47,764 nucleotides of DNA from JAMOAW01 sp039908535 (GTDB lineage: Bacteria; Pseudomonadota; Magnetococcia; Magnetococcales; JADFZT01). Both the position numbers and the translations under genes were made by a program. The stretch is from the NCBI GenBank assembly GCA_039908535.1, contig JAMOAW010000010.1:1-47764 (forward strand), in the 5' to 3' direction. The notes beneath the pieces are model-generated. The model made no database searches. It was given only the letters and a program-made list of their open reading frames with translations, and was not told the DNA's origin. Of this stretch, positions 7,101-14,784 are shown piece after piece (within the stretch, counting starts at the first letter, position 1; each line of letters opens with the position of its first letter).

Positions 7101-8192
7101 CGCGTTGCCTGGATAAGGAGATGTAAAGACCAACTGGTCATTTTCTTTCGATGTTTGTCTTGGGTTGAGAACGATATCCAGTTCATTATTAATCAAACGT
7201 TGAAAGGCTTCTTGCGCAGAAAATCCAGGAACATATTGTATAGGGATGGCCAACTTTTTAGCCAAAAGATCCATATAATCAATGGAAAAACCTCTGGGTT
7301 GATTCTCTTCTATAAAATTTAATGCTTTTTGATCCGCTTCACTTTGTACTCGAAAAGGGCCAGGATGGGCCTGTAGCCAATTCCGTTCCTCTATAGTCAG
7401 CTGGGTGGCTAGATCCGCCGTGGCACTGTTGTTCATAAAATAACTTGCCAATATTTTTTCGACTTCTCCCTGAGCAACCATGGCTTGCAGTTCTCGATCC
7501 AAGGCATCTGCGAGTGGGGCATGCAACGAATTTTTGGAAAAACCATAATTGAGATCAATCGCCCGTAACAAGCGATATTGCGCATAACCATAATCATTGA
7601 AACCCAATCCAGCCAAAACACTGTCCATGGCCCGGCGGTCTAAAACGATCACGGTGTCCAACTCGCCAGAAATAAATTGATTGACCAGGGCGTAATCATC
7701 CCCGGCAACATCATGTTTCGCAAGCGAGGAGTCTTGGTCAAACTGTGGAAAATAGGCGGTCCCTTTTTTAGTTCCAATCCGCAATGATTTTAAATCGTTA
7801 TAATTGCGGATCGTCTGCTCTCGACCTTTGCGAATTAAAAAAAGAATCTCCTGTTGTTCATTGCCGATAGGGGTTAAAAATTGAACAAATTGTTCTCTTT
7901 CAGCCGTATGAATGGTACGCGGGACAATATCGACGCTTCCATCTTTCAAGGCCTCAATGCTTTTGGAAAAAGGTAAATCCTGCCACTCCACTTGATAACC
8001 CAAACGTTTGGCGGCCAACTCCAAGATTTCTTTTAAAGAACCACCGATAAACTGCTCATGAACGATCATATACGGCGGTCGGTGGCGGATATGGGCTTTG
8101 AGAATCTGCTCTTCAGACAGAGCTTTAGAAGATAAAAAGACTGAAAATGTTAAAATAAAAGTAAAGGTGATTTTTAACCATTCATTCTGCAT
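4164..8192 (-). CDS. Membrane sensor with three SBP_bac_3-type domains, three PAS domains and a SpoIIE-type phosphatase
   Basis: A 1342-residue protein. Residues 1-26 form a signal peptide. They are followed by three tandem solute-binding (SBP_bac_3, amino-acid-binding-like) domains at about 30-250, 280-410 (short) and 425-655. A TM helix lies at about 665-687 (LAWVLPIIGVLILVITF). Three PAS-type domains follow at about 705-825, 835-960 (GEGIFGVDKEGHFNFINPAG) and 965-1085 (PISIIIADPQARIEYVN). A PP2C/SpoIIE phosphatase occupies about 1105-1340, with the metal-binding motifs DLVGGDMYWY, LADCTGHGVPGAF and DDVSVFGF. There is no histidine kinase or GGDEF domain. It most likely converts binding of a small periplasmic ligand into dephosphorylation of a Ser/Thr-phosphorylated anti-sigma-antagonist-type partner. 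No such partner gene is in the window. The hemerythrin gene follows. Confidence 0.88.
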   Translation of the reverse strand: MQNEWLKITFTFILTFSVFLSSKALSEEQILKAHIRHRPPYMIVHEQFIGGSLKEILELAAKRLGYQVEWQDLPFSKSIEALKDGSVDIVPRTIHTAEREQFVQFLTPIGNEQQEILFLIRKGREQTIRNYNDLKSLRIGTKKGTAYFPQFDQDSSLAKHDVAGDDYALVNQFISGELDTVIVLDRRAMDSVLAGLGFNDYGYAQYRLLRAIDLNYGFSKNSLHAPLADALDRELQAMVAQGEVEKILASYFMNNSATADLATQLTIEERNWLQAHPGPFRVQSEADQKALNFIEENQPRGFSIDYMDLLAKKLAIPIQYVPGFSAQEAFQRLINNELDIVLNPRQTSKENDQLVFTSPYPGNAYGITLSKANVMLRDLLQKAINQITPTEMQYLYEKWPQLTPNKSNSKDLHDNLDKIHLNAEEKEWIKQHSKITFSGAADRPPFEFVQDNKYSGMAADFISVIGSLTGLIMAPDLSHTWPDGVEAAAKLGKIDLLPVVMRLDTGEETLQLTDPYIAFPVVVIMHHDAAFISGLDDLTEQKVGVVQGDPIAKKLAKSHANLHLVQMKTVSDALKALEKGQIDAYVENLAVATYTMNHLKMNQLQVMAPTPYQITLSMGVRPDWPQLRSILQKVIANIPIREKNAIRNAWMTVQVQLGSNLKMILAWVLPIIGVLILVITFVSFWNRRLGQEITKREQIQLALSRETTLLETVLSSIQQGLVAYDEQLCLILCNQQFQHLLELPEEMTIPGSHFEHLVQHLVKQENMATDGQTELLRQRFLRLVHIDEPSFDYTSRNGKIINVERGFLSTGGFVTTFTDITLRKQSEMATKVAEERSRLLLEAVGEGIFGVDKEGHFNFINPAGAAMLGYETEEIIGKNICILINHHDTNGSSCLKEACPLRQALVQEKVIHNSEEQFWRQDGGSFLVEYTSRPIWKEQILIGSVVVFHDITERILTEQRVRTLSSAVEQSPISIIIADPQARIEYVNATFCKVSGYSAEEAIGQNPRLLKSGKMDRQVYENLWATLNRGEAWEGEFFNRRKDGSYYWEATQIAPIRNRKGEVIHFLANKEDITRRKKAEAQLQEALQMISESIHYASRIQRSILTKTQILSAVLPEHFVLWEPRDLVGGDMYWYRPWFTGVLLLLADCTGHGVPGAFITLIANGALDQALLETPPGDTATLLQRMHQLIQMALGQDREVGASDDGLELGMCYLDADQRTLTFSGARFSLFVIAEGEAREIKGDKSGIGYRAFSRDIQFTIQEIELRSDWNYYLTTDGLIDQIGGESKRGFGKRRFMQLLLSLQPFPIAEHGEYIKQALITYKGEENRRDDVSVFGFKGIVC

Positions 8193-8227
8193 ATCAATTC
8201 CTGTTTATGAATTATGATGTTTGATGG

Positions 8228-8282
8228 GAAAAAATCAAAGGCTAAACCCTGGGGGATGAATCCCCCCCCCTCTCTCTTTTAA
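8228..8282 (-). repeat. Type A repeat, module 2 fragment, reverse
   Basis: Keeps AAATCAAAGGCTAAACCCTGGGGGATGAATCCCCC (by position) and a CT-rich tail. The second arm has drifted to a run of C. It separates the three-gene operon from the large sensor gene. Confidence 0.65.
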
Positions 8283-8312
8283 GGAGGAAATATAGAAAAG
8301 TCAGGAGGGCTT

Positions 8313-9161
8313 TTATAAAAGCGTCAACATCCATGGAATATAATATATTTTTAATAAAATCGCGATTAATAAAAAAAGCATCGCCATCAGGCTCATCGGT
8401 AAAATCGCCAAAATAATACTGAAAAATCTCTTTTCGTTCAGATGATAACGCACAAGCCCTTTAGAGATAAAAATGGCGACCAGACAGATGATCACATACG
8501 CAATACATGTAAATAACATATGAGGAAAAAAGGTCAAAATGGCCCCGAGATAGGCCAAGGGAAGGCTTAAATGGCTGGTTAAGACAAATTCACCTTGGAT
8601 CAACTGCGCCAAAGTGACGGCCCAGTAGGTCACATTTAAAACAATGACCAATGTAGCTCCATATGTTTTGTATAAAAAGGCCAACAGAAGGGCTGATAAA
8701 AATCCAATCAAATGGTTGGAGATAATTATCTGTGGATCAAAATTCCATTGTATAAGTGACGTCTCCTTGACTCGAAATGCAAAAAATGGGGTCAAATCAT
8801 TTTGGAAAAAAAGCGGATTGCTCACCGAGGCCATTAAAAACCATCCAATAAATACCCCCGCAGCGACCGCTAAAATGGCCATGACGCTTTTGCGGTTGGT
8901 GATAAATGAACCCTGTTTATCGACCCAAATATGGTGCCGGTTTAGATCTAAGACTTGATTGATGCGTGGGGCCAAAGCCCCCGTAATAAGAAATAACGCC
9001 AAAATTCCCGCTTCTGGGGCCACAAACATTAAACCAATATAGGTCTTATCTCCTGTTAAACCCAGCTTGTCGGTAATAAAATTACCAATCTCAAATGCCG
9101 GAATAAATTCATCCTCTTTGCGGGGGAGAGGGGGATCCTCTGTCAGAAAAGATTGATTCAT
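8313..9161 (-). CDS. Polytopic inner-membrane protein of unknown function
   Basis: About 282 residues with roughly six to seven hydrophobic helices: near FVAPEAGILALFLITGAL, SVMAILAVAAGVFIGWFL, LIGFLSALLLAFLY, ATLVIVLNVTYWAVTL, MLFTCIAYVIICLVAIFI and IILAILPMSLMAMLFLLIAI. The N-terminal 30 residues are acidic and cytosolic-looking. The overall plan recalls SpoIIM/DUF95-like membrane proteins, but no diagnostic motif convinces me. The ATG at 9161 lies two bases after the stop of the upstream gene. An alternative ATG 21 bases further up overlaps that gene. It is the third gene of the operon that starts at 12922 and is probably translationally coupled. Confidence 0.75.
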   Translation of the reverse strand: MNQSFLTEDPPLPRKEDEFIPAFEIGNFITDKLGLTGDKTYIGLMFVAPEAGILALFLITGALAPRINQVLDLNRHHIWVDKQGSFITNRKSVMAILAVAAGVFIGWFLMASVSNPLFFQNDLTPFFAFRVKETSLIQWNFDPQIIISNHLIGFLSALLLAFLYKTYGATLVIVLNVTYWAVTLAQLIQGEFVLTSHLSLPLAYLGAILTFFPHMLFTCIAYVIICLVAIFISKGLVRYHLNEKRFFSIILAILPMSLMAMLFLLIAILLKIYYIPWMLTLL

Positions 9162-9162
9162 T

Positions 9163-11031
9163 TTAGGAGGCCTTTGCAACAAATGAAGAGAATGAAGAAG
9201 CGATTAAACTGGACCCCATTAATTCGCGGAGCACAACCTCCGGTCCTGCATAAAGGGGAGAACCCAGTTCGAATGCAGACGACTGCTCTTGAAAATAGAG
9301 ATAAACCGTTTGTCCAGTACGTAACATGGGGTGATTGGGTGCATGCCTGGGATGAATACAAAAATACCTTTGTTCGTCCTGAAAAACCAGCACATTTAAA
9401 GGTTCATCCGGTGGTAAGTGCTGGAATAAGGTCATGGGTTCACACCCCTCGGTCCATAACCGTACAGAAAATTCCACTGCACTCTCTCCCGTGCGTTGAA
9501 TTCGCGCCACCATGCCCAGAGTAAAAATATACTCCGGTGCTTTGGCAAAAGCCAACAAAGTTCCAATCCGAAACGGTCGGGTGGATGAACTTTCGGTCAG
9601 GCGCAATACCAACTCCCCTTGGACCGTTTTGGTACCGACTTGCCATTGATTAAAATCGGCAATCTCTTTTTTATCCTCCACATTCGTCAATACCGAAGAG
9701 GAGCGGGCCAGGGTCAATGGAAATGAGAGACTCTCTTGGAAAGCCGCAACCCCTAATGTACGCAAACTTTGGATCGTCCCAAAAATGGTCTTAAAGGAGA
9801 TGAAAAGATGCAAATCAGGATCTCTTTTAAAATGTGGCGTCTCATAAGGCAATGATTGACCAGAGACATCCATAAGCATCTGCTCTAAAACCAACACCCG
9901 GTCGGTCGCATCTAAACGAAAGAGCGGTTCTTGTAACTCTGTTTGCAAAGTTGGTTGCAAAATCGCTTGTTTGGACACCTCTAAGTCGTTGTGAAGCCTG
10001 TTTAAAAACGGTTGTGGATCAAATAAAAAAACCTCTGGTTTTGATGGCGAGTTGGGCAAAGCTGGACTCTCTTTACGATCCACTCTCAAATGACTCATCG
10101 GCATCGTTGGTGGTGGAGCTTCGGTAGAAGAGAGATTGACTTCTTTTTTCCCCGCCTCCAGATAAGCCAAAACAAAATGGAGATGTTCTGGGGAGAGACG
10201 ACCGACATCCAAACGGGCCAAAAGTTGAATTTTAATAAATAAATCTTGTACGCTTTGTACTGGCATATAACCCAGTCCAAAATCGGTCAACCCGGTCGGT
10301 AAAATCCATCCTGAAGGTGAAAGCGTGTTTTTTGGTTCTGTTGTTGTTTCAAAATGATACAAAAGATAAAAAAGTTTATTGGCAATGGTGAGATATTGAA
10401 GCGTCATTTTTTGATATTGTAAGGCTTGCAAAAGCCAACACGTATACATCATTTCCAGAATACGCACCCCAAGCAAAGATATTCGGTGCCGTACATGGAT
10501 ATAACGATGATTAAATTGACAAAAATCTATATCGAATTGATAAGCAAACCCCTTAAGCAACGCCTCTGTGACCCGAATCCCCGCCAAGGTCAAGGCGCGA
10601 TCCTCAGGACGAGAAGGGAGTGAAACTTTTTTACGATTGGCAAAATAGAGGCGTTCCAAAATTGGAAAGGCATATAACGACGCCACTTGCAGGCGGTCAA
10701 ACCGTTCTTGAGGGGATATATGATAACTTTTGTTCAATCCTTCCAGGTAGACCGCCATTTCGGTCAACAGCAGCAAAAATTTTTCCTCCTCAAACCACTG
10801 CTTCCAATTGGCCAGCACCTCCTCGGCCATGGGCAAACGTACACTTAAACGCTGAACAGATGGCATCAGGGGCAAATGCAGTTCACGAGGAGCAATCCCC
10901 ATTCCAAACACATTTTTGGTGCGCAAATAACTCTGAAGATTTCCCAGCAGTGGCACCTTTTGCAAAATTTTATTTTGCAAACAAGAGCAAAAGAGAAGAT
11001 TCATCAGTTTGTCAGTAAAATCTGCGGACAT
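9163..11031 (-). CDS. Large protein with helical N-terminus and PilZ-like C-terminal barrel
   Basis: 622 residues, soluble. Residues 1-300 are almost entirely helical (for example EEVLANWKQWFEEEKFLLLL and LLGVRILEMMYTCWLLQALQ). A proline-rich linker follows at about 305-345. The C-terminal third is beta-rich (WQVGTKTVQGELVLRL, then RIGTLLAFAKAPEYIFTLGM, then VARIQRTGESAVEFSVRLW). This matches the layout of large proteobacterial PilZ-like proteins, some annotated as cyclic-di-GMP binders: a strand pattern with IG(T/D)L followed by a LG-V-R-pattern. I do not see the canonical RxxxR and (D/N)xSxxG c-di-GMP residues, so it may be a non-binding PilZ variant. It is 25 bases downstream of the gene ending at 11057. 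Confidence 0.65.
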   Translation of the reverse strand: MSADFTDKLMNLLFCSCLQNKILQKVPLLGNLQSYLRTKNVFGMGIAPRELHLPLMPSVQRLSVRLPMAEEVLANWKQWFEEEKFLLLLTEMAVYLEGLNKSYHISPQERFDRLQVASLYAFPILERLYFANRKKVSLPSRPEDRALTLAGIRVTEALLKGFAYQFDIDFCQFNHRYIHVRHRISLLGVRILEMMYTCWLLQALQYQKMTLQYLTIANKLFYLLYHFETTTEPKNTLSPSGWILPTGLTDFGLGYMPVQSVQDLFIKIQLLARLDVGRLSPEHLHFVLAYLEAGKKEVNLSSTEAPPPTMPMSHLRVDRKESPALPNSPSKPEVFLFDPQPFLNRLHNDLEVSKQAILQPTLQTELQEPLFRLDATDRVLVLEQMLMDVSGQSLPYETPHFKRDPDLHLFISFKTIFGTIQSLRTLGVAAFQESLSFPLTLARSSSVLTNVEDKKEIADFNQWQVGTKTVQGELVLRLTESSSTRPFRIGTLLAFAKAPEYIFTLGMVARIQRTGESAVEFSVRLWTEGCEPMTLFQHLPPDEPLNVLVFQDEQRYFCIHPRHAPNHPMLRTGQTVYLYFQEQSSAFELGSPLYAGPEVVLRELMGSSLIASSFSSFVAKAS

Positions 11032-11056
11032 CGTTGGTCTGCCTCATAACTCCAGA

Positions 11057-12922
11057 TCAGGGAATGAGCTGGATCTCTTTAATGTTGGAGCGTTCGATTT
11101 CAAATTGTAGAGATCCCCCAAAGACCGTTTTATCTAAAAAAAGTTTATGGGAGTCCATTTTTTTGAGTAGTCCCTTTTTTGTAAAACCATTTTTTGTGAT
11201 CACCTGCACGTTGGTGCCCATATAAAGTGCATAAATATCATCCGCGGTTTCTACTTTACGCACCTGATCGAGAAGAATGATTTCTGCCAGGCCTGGATCG
11301 TCAGGTGTTCGGGTCAGATGCAACTGGGCATCGGTGACTTCTTTTAAAAAGGCTGGGAAACGGTTCCCATCGGTTAACGTCACCAATACCGCCTGTCCCA
11401 CAAAGGTGCGCCAAGGGTTCGCGGTGGTCGTCGGGGAGGAGTTGTTTTCTGGTGGTTGTGCCAGTGCCTCTTTTTTGTTCAAGGGGATGGATGACGAGGC
11501 GATCTTGGCAGGAGAAGCAGAGGCCTTTTCTTTTTCAGTCACTTTTCCACCCGCCTCTGAAGTGACAGCGTGTGAAGCGGAATTTGATCCTGTGCCAACA
11601 CCAGAAGAGGTTGGCACAGGAGGTGGCTGTGTTCCGGTACCAGAATTTTCAATGTGCTGCAAGACCTTCTCGACAGAAAGCCCTTCTTTTGGGGGCGTTT
11701 CCAGTGCGCCATTTCCTCCAGAAATTGCCGCCGTAGGATAATCACCCGCTGGAGCCGCTCCAGAACTTTGACCGCCAGGTGCTTGAACTCCGAATTGATT
11801 TATCTTTTTTAGGGCCTCTTCCATTGAGATTCCCTCCCTAGGAGCGGGAATAGGAAGATCCAGAGGGGCTGCACTTGAAGATGGTGCTGGGGCCTGTCCA
11901 GGAGAGAGATTATTCGGCACCTGGACCCCCATTTTTTCAATCTTTTTGAGTGCTTCCTCTGTAGAGATCCCTTCTTTTGGAGCAGGAATGGGTAGATCAA
12001 TCGGGACCGCCGCAGAGTTGGCCAGAGGTGGTTGGCCAGAAGCGGCGACAGAAGCAGGCTGCGCATCGTCGTTTTTCTGAGGCGCGGTTGGGGCAGTCTG
12101 TGGTACCGATTGGATATCGACATTCACCAGTTGCAAAAATTGTTGTGGACCTATCTTATCGTATCCAACAAAAACCAATCCAATTAAAAAAAATGCCAAC
12201 AAAATGGTTTTACGATAGGTCTGGCTCTTTTTGGCCTTTTGAGAAAAAGAGGCCAATATCTCTGGGCTCAGGTCAGGAATGGAGAGTACCCCTTCTGGAT
12301 CCAGAGTGGATGGCGACCGTTTTTGGCGAGAGGCGGTTGCGGATCCAAGTTTTTTTTGCTGCTCTTCGACTTTGGCCGCCAACTTGTGCGCCTTGAGCAA
12401 GGCCGCCTCAATGAGGGGATCTGTTGGATTTAACTTAAGCGCCGCTTCCAACTGTCCAAGTGCTGTATCCAAAAAAGGTAAAGAGGGGTGATCGACATAT
12501 TTATTGGTTAAAGATTCCTCGGTTATCCCCTCCAAAGCGGAAATCGCCTGTTGCGTCATTGCGGTGGCCAATAAACGTCGCAACGGTTGCGGAGCGGGAG
12601 AAGGGGCAAAGGTGAGGGCTTTGCGTAGCAAATCTAAATGGGTGACGGTATTGCCCGATTCGGCAAATTGACGCGCGGTTCGTAAAATATGATAACAAAC
12701 AGGGGGAAGATCCAACAAAAGATTGGCATCTTGAAGCAATATTCGGGCTTCCTGGGTGGCCTCCTGTGGTGATTTTTTTTGCTGTTTGGCACTTTCCCGT
12801 ATTTTTTGAATCATTTGGTCCAAAGCCAAGATCAATTCAAAGTTTATACGTTCCGGTTCCTGGTATAAAATGTGCCGGACGCGTTCAAACAGATCATCTG
12901 CTGTTGTGATGTTTAGGTCCAT
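11057..12922 (-). CDS. Single-pass membrane protein with repeated linker motifs and two C-terminal Sm-like barrels
   Basis: 621 residues, first gene of the operon. The N-terminal 220 residues are helical and TPR-like, and a TM helix sits at about 240-260 (TILLAFFLIGLVFVGY), placing what follows in the periplasm. A long Pro/Ala/Ser-rich linker contains three copies of a motif of the form DLPIPAPKEGIS-EEALKKI plus a G-V-Q-P tail (about 318-345, 360-390 and a degenerate copy at 425-445). The last 110 residues hold two short beta units (VGQAVLVTLTDGNRFPAFLK and MGTNVQVITKNGFTKKGLLK) that each look like a five-stranded Sm-like or SH3-like barrel. I do not recognise the family. The architecture suggests a membrane-tethered scaffold with a peptidoglycan-spanning linker. 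Confidence 0.7.
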   Translation of the reverse strand: MDLNITTADDLFERVRHILYQEPERINFELILALDQMIQKIRESAKQQKKSPQEATQEARILLQDANLLLDLPPVCYHILRTARQFAESGNTVTHLDLLRKALTFAPSPAPQPLRRLLATAMTQQAISALEGITEESLTNKYVDHPSLPFLDTALGQLEAALKLNPTDPLIEAALLKAHKLAAKVEEQQKKLGSATASRQKRSPSTLDPEGVLSIPDLSPEILASFSQKAKKSQTYRKTILLAFFLIGLVFVGYDKIGPQQFLQLVNVDIQSVPQTAPTAPQKNDDAQPASVAASGQPPLANSAAVPIDLPIPAPKEGISTEEALKKIEKMGVQVPNNLSPGQAPAPSSSAAPLDLPIPAPREGISMEEALKKINQFGVQAPGGQSSGAAPAGDYPTAAISGGNGALETPPKEGLSVEKVLQHIENSGTGTQPPPVPTSSGVGTGSNSASHAVTSEAGGKVTEKEKASASPAKIASSSIPLNKKEALAQPPENNSSPTTTANPWRTFVGQAVLVTLTDGNRFPAFLKEVTDAQLHLTRTPDDPGLAEIILLDQVRKVETADDIYALYMGTNVQVITKNGFTKKGLLKKMDSHKLFLDKTVFGGSLQFEIERSNIKEIQLIP

Positions 12923-13081
12923 GGCGACCGACAGGAGCCATTTATGTTAACCATAATATCATAACTACGCATAAAACGGATAGATCTCTTAAAAAAATAG
13001 TTTTTCATGGATGTTTTTAACCTTCGAAGAGGATCCGGTACCACCACACTTAACCGTGGTTGTCTGTTTTTTGGTTTTATT

Positions 13082-13256
13082 GTTTAAAAAAAAAGGGGTC
13101 TGGGGGATTGCCCCCAGGGTTTTGATTTTGCTTTTGACCTCGGTTTTGCTTCCTTCAAAAAGCAGGGGGATTGGGGGATGCCATCCCCCAAGGTCTTGAC
13201 TTTGCTTTTTGTTCAGGCACGCGTTCATCGTCCACACTTAAATGTGGTGCTACCGA
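13082..13256 (-). repeat. Type B palindromic repeat, full copy, reverse
   Basis: Reverse-oriented type B copy: CTGGGGGATTGCCCCCAG, then a spacer with GACCTCGGTTTTGCTTCCTTC, then TTGGGGGATGCCATCCCCCAA, then a conserved tail through GTTCAGGCACGCGTTCATCG to the palindrome CCACACTTAAATGTGG. A second imperfect copy of that palindrome (CCACACTTAACCGTGG) lies on the other side at 13041-13056, so the element appears to be bounded by it. The copy at about 30.7 kb is its near-perfect inverse. The rest of 12923-13081 shows only AT-rich sequence. Confidence 0.8.
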
Positions 13257-13277
13257 GGATCCCTCTTGGGGGAAAAA

Positions 13278-13326
13278 TGACCAGCCAACCCCTGGGGGAT
13301 GAATCCCCCAGACTCTCTCTTTTTCT
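13278..13326 (-). repeat. Type A repeat, module 2 fragment, reverse
   Basis: Carries CCCCTGGGGGATGAATCCCCCAGA followed by a CT-rich T-tract that overlaps the 3' end of the FAD-reductase gene. It may act as that gene's terminator only for rightward transcription. Confidence 0.65.
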
Positions 13327-14702
13327 TACCTTTCTGACCATTTTACCCCCCGTATCCAAAAACCTTTTATCGTCGAAAAAAAGAGCCGTAGAAAAAAACG
13401 TGGAGTGAGGGTGCGAAGAAAAATTTCTCGGTAGGTGGCACTGCCAGTAAAGGTATCCCAAAGGACGCGGCTCATGACGCGGAACTCTGAGGGCATCTCT
13501 TTTTCATCGCTGACCATGGTGACCATGCCTCGGCGCAAATAAAATAATTTTTGATAGGCAATTGTAATATAAAAAATAATTTTTCCAATTAAATTATCCT
13601 TAGAGATACGTTGACAGACCGGGAGATAGCTTTCGGCAAAATCATGCTCGGTGACCCCTAAAAAAATGGCCGTCACGGCGCAGGCTTTGGCGGAAACGTA
13701 GGCGGCACCGATGCCGTCTTTATAAAGTCGGGTCACGGCGGCATCTCCAACCAACACCAGCCGATTTCCGTATGGCTTGGTGGCCGGGCCAATGTTTAAC
13801 TTGGGGGAGCATTGACAGGCGATCTCTGGGCACTGGGTGCCACATTTTTTTTTACGCCAATCAAAATCAGGAGGAAAACAACTGCGTACCTCTGGGGAGT
13901 CCATAAAACGGGCCACCATCTCCTTCTCTATCGACTCGCCCAGCAGACAAATGGTCACATATTCCACCTTGGGAATGAGTGCGGCAAATTTAAGTTTGGG
14001 AATATCCAATAAAAAAACGTGCATGGAACTGCCTAAATATTGCTGCGTCAATTCCGCCCCTAAAAACACCTCGGAAACATGACCTTTGGTAGACAAGGCC
14101 GGGGCGAAATCGGTGCTTAAAAGTTGGGCAAGATTTTCTGGTGCCAAGGTAGAATTCACCCCCATGGCTCCCACAAACAGCTCATAGGTTTGGGCGTGTC
14201 CCGATTTGGTGCGAATGCAGGGTCGTCCCTCTTCCAAGGAGATATTTTCCACTTTTTCCGTGATCAAATGGGCTCCAGCCCGACAGGCTAAGGCCAATAA
14301 AAATCCATCGAAACTCGACCACTGCTGGTTTGTGGTCGGAATGCGCGGACCACTGCCGCGAAAAACCGTGGCGATGCGTAAATCGTCGGCCGGGGTTTCA
14401 ATATAGACCGGTTCCAAACCGGTGGTATGCAAAATATAGGAGTCGATTCCCCGCTGGACAATTTCTGGGGGGAGATTGATCCCTTCGGCGGCCAAAATTT
14501 GCACCAAACTTTCGGAAATAACTCCCGCACACATGTTGCATCCACGAGGGCCAGTTAATGTAAAGTCTCTGGATTCATAAATATCTACATGAATATTCAG
14601 GTCAATTCGACTGGCCAATTCCAATAAAAAATAGGCCGTCATGGCCCCAGAAGGACCACCACCGACAATTCCAACGCGATCGTTATTTTGCAAACCTGCC
14701 AT
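13326..14702 (-). CDS. FAD-dependent oxidoreductase, geranylgeranyl-reductase-like
   Basis: 458 residues with an N-terminal Rossmann dinucleotide fold (VGIVGGGPSGAMTAYFLLEL). A conserved cysteine region follows (GPRGCNMCAGVIS), and the FAD-contact motif NRLVLVGDAAVTRLYKDGIG lies at about 330. This pattern belongs to the geranylgeranyl reductase/phytoene-dehydrogenase-like flavoproteins that saturate or hydroxylate isoprenoid or lipid substrates. A cysteine cluster (CGTQCPEIACQC, about 300) may bind metal. The C-terminal 100 residues are basic and hydrophobic, compatible with a peripheral membrane role. The substrate is unknown. A strong terminator lies between it and the GAPDH gene upstream, so it has its own transcription start. 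Confidence 0.75.
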   Translation of the reverse strand: MAGLQNNDRVGIVGGGPSGAMTAYFLLELASRIDLNIHVDIYESRDFTLTGPRGCNMCAGVISESLVQILAAEGINLPPEIVQRGIDSYILHTTGLEPVYIETPADDLRIATVFRGSGPRIPTTNQQWSSFDGFLLALACRAGAHLITEKVENISLEEGRPCIRTKSGHAQTYELFVGAMGVNSTLAPENLAQLLSTDFAPALSTKGHVSEVFLGAELTQQYLGSSMHVFLLDIPKLKFAALIPKVEYVTICLLGESIEKEMVARFMDSPEVRSCFPPDFDWRKKKCGTQCPEIACQCSPKLNIGPATKPYGNRLVLVGDAAVTRLYKDGIGAAYVSAKACAVTAIFLGVTEHDFAESYLPVCQRISKDNLIGKIIFYITIAYQKLFYLRRGMVTMVSDEKEMPSEFRVMSRVLWDTFTGSATYREIFLRTLTPRFFLRLFFSTIKGFWIRGVKWSER

Positions 14703-14734
14703 GCCTAAAGCGTGCCTTTATATAGGAGAAAAAA

Positions 14735-14773
14735 CCGAGAACACAGAGTCTTGATTGGATTTTGTGTTCTCGG
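14735..14773 (-). terminator. Intrinsic terminator of the GAPDH-like gene
   Basis: Perfect 11-bp stem CCGAGAACACA / TGTGTTCTCGG around a 17-base loop. On the minus strand it is followed by TTTTTTCTCC. It lies 11 bases after the stop of the GAPDH-like gene and reads in its direction. Confidence 0.9.
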
Positions 14774-14784
14774 TGGCGTTTTTA

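Noticed and set aside
13011..13199. Open plus-strand frame through the type B repeat near 13.1 kb
   Set aside because: It has repeat-derived composition and no start signal. The same peptide is found at the other type B copies.
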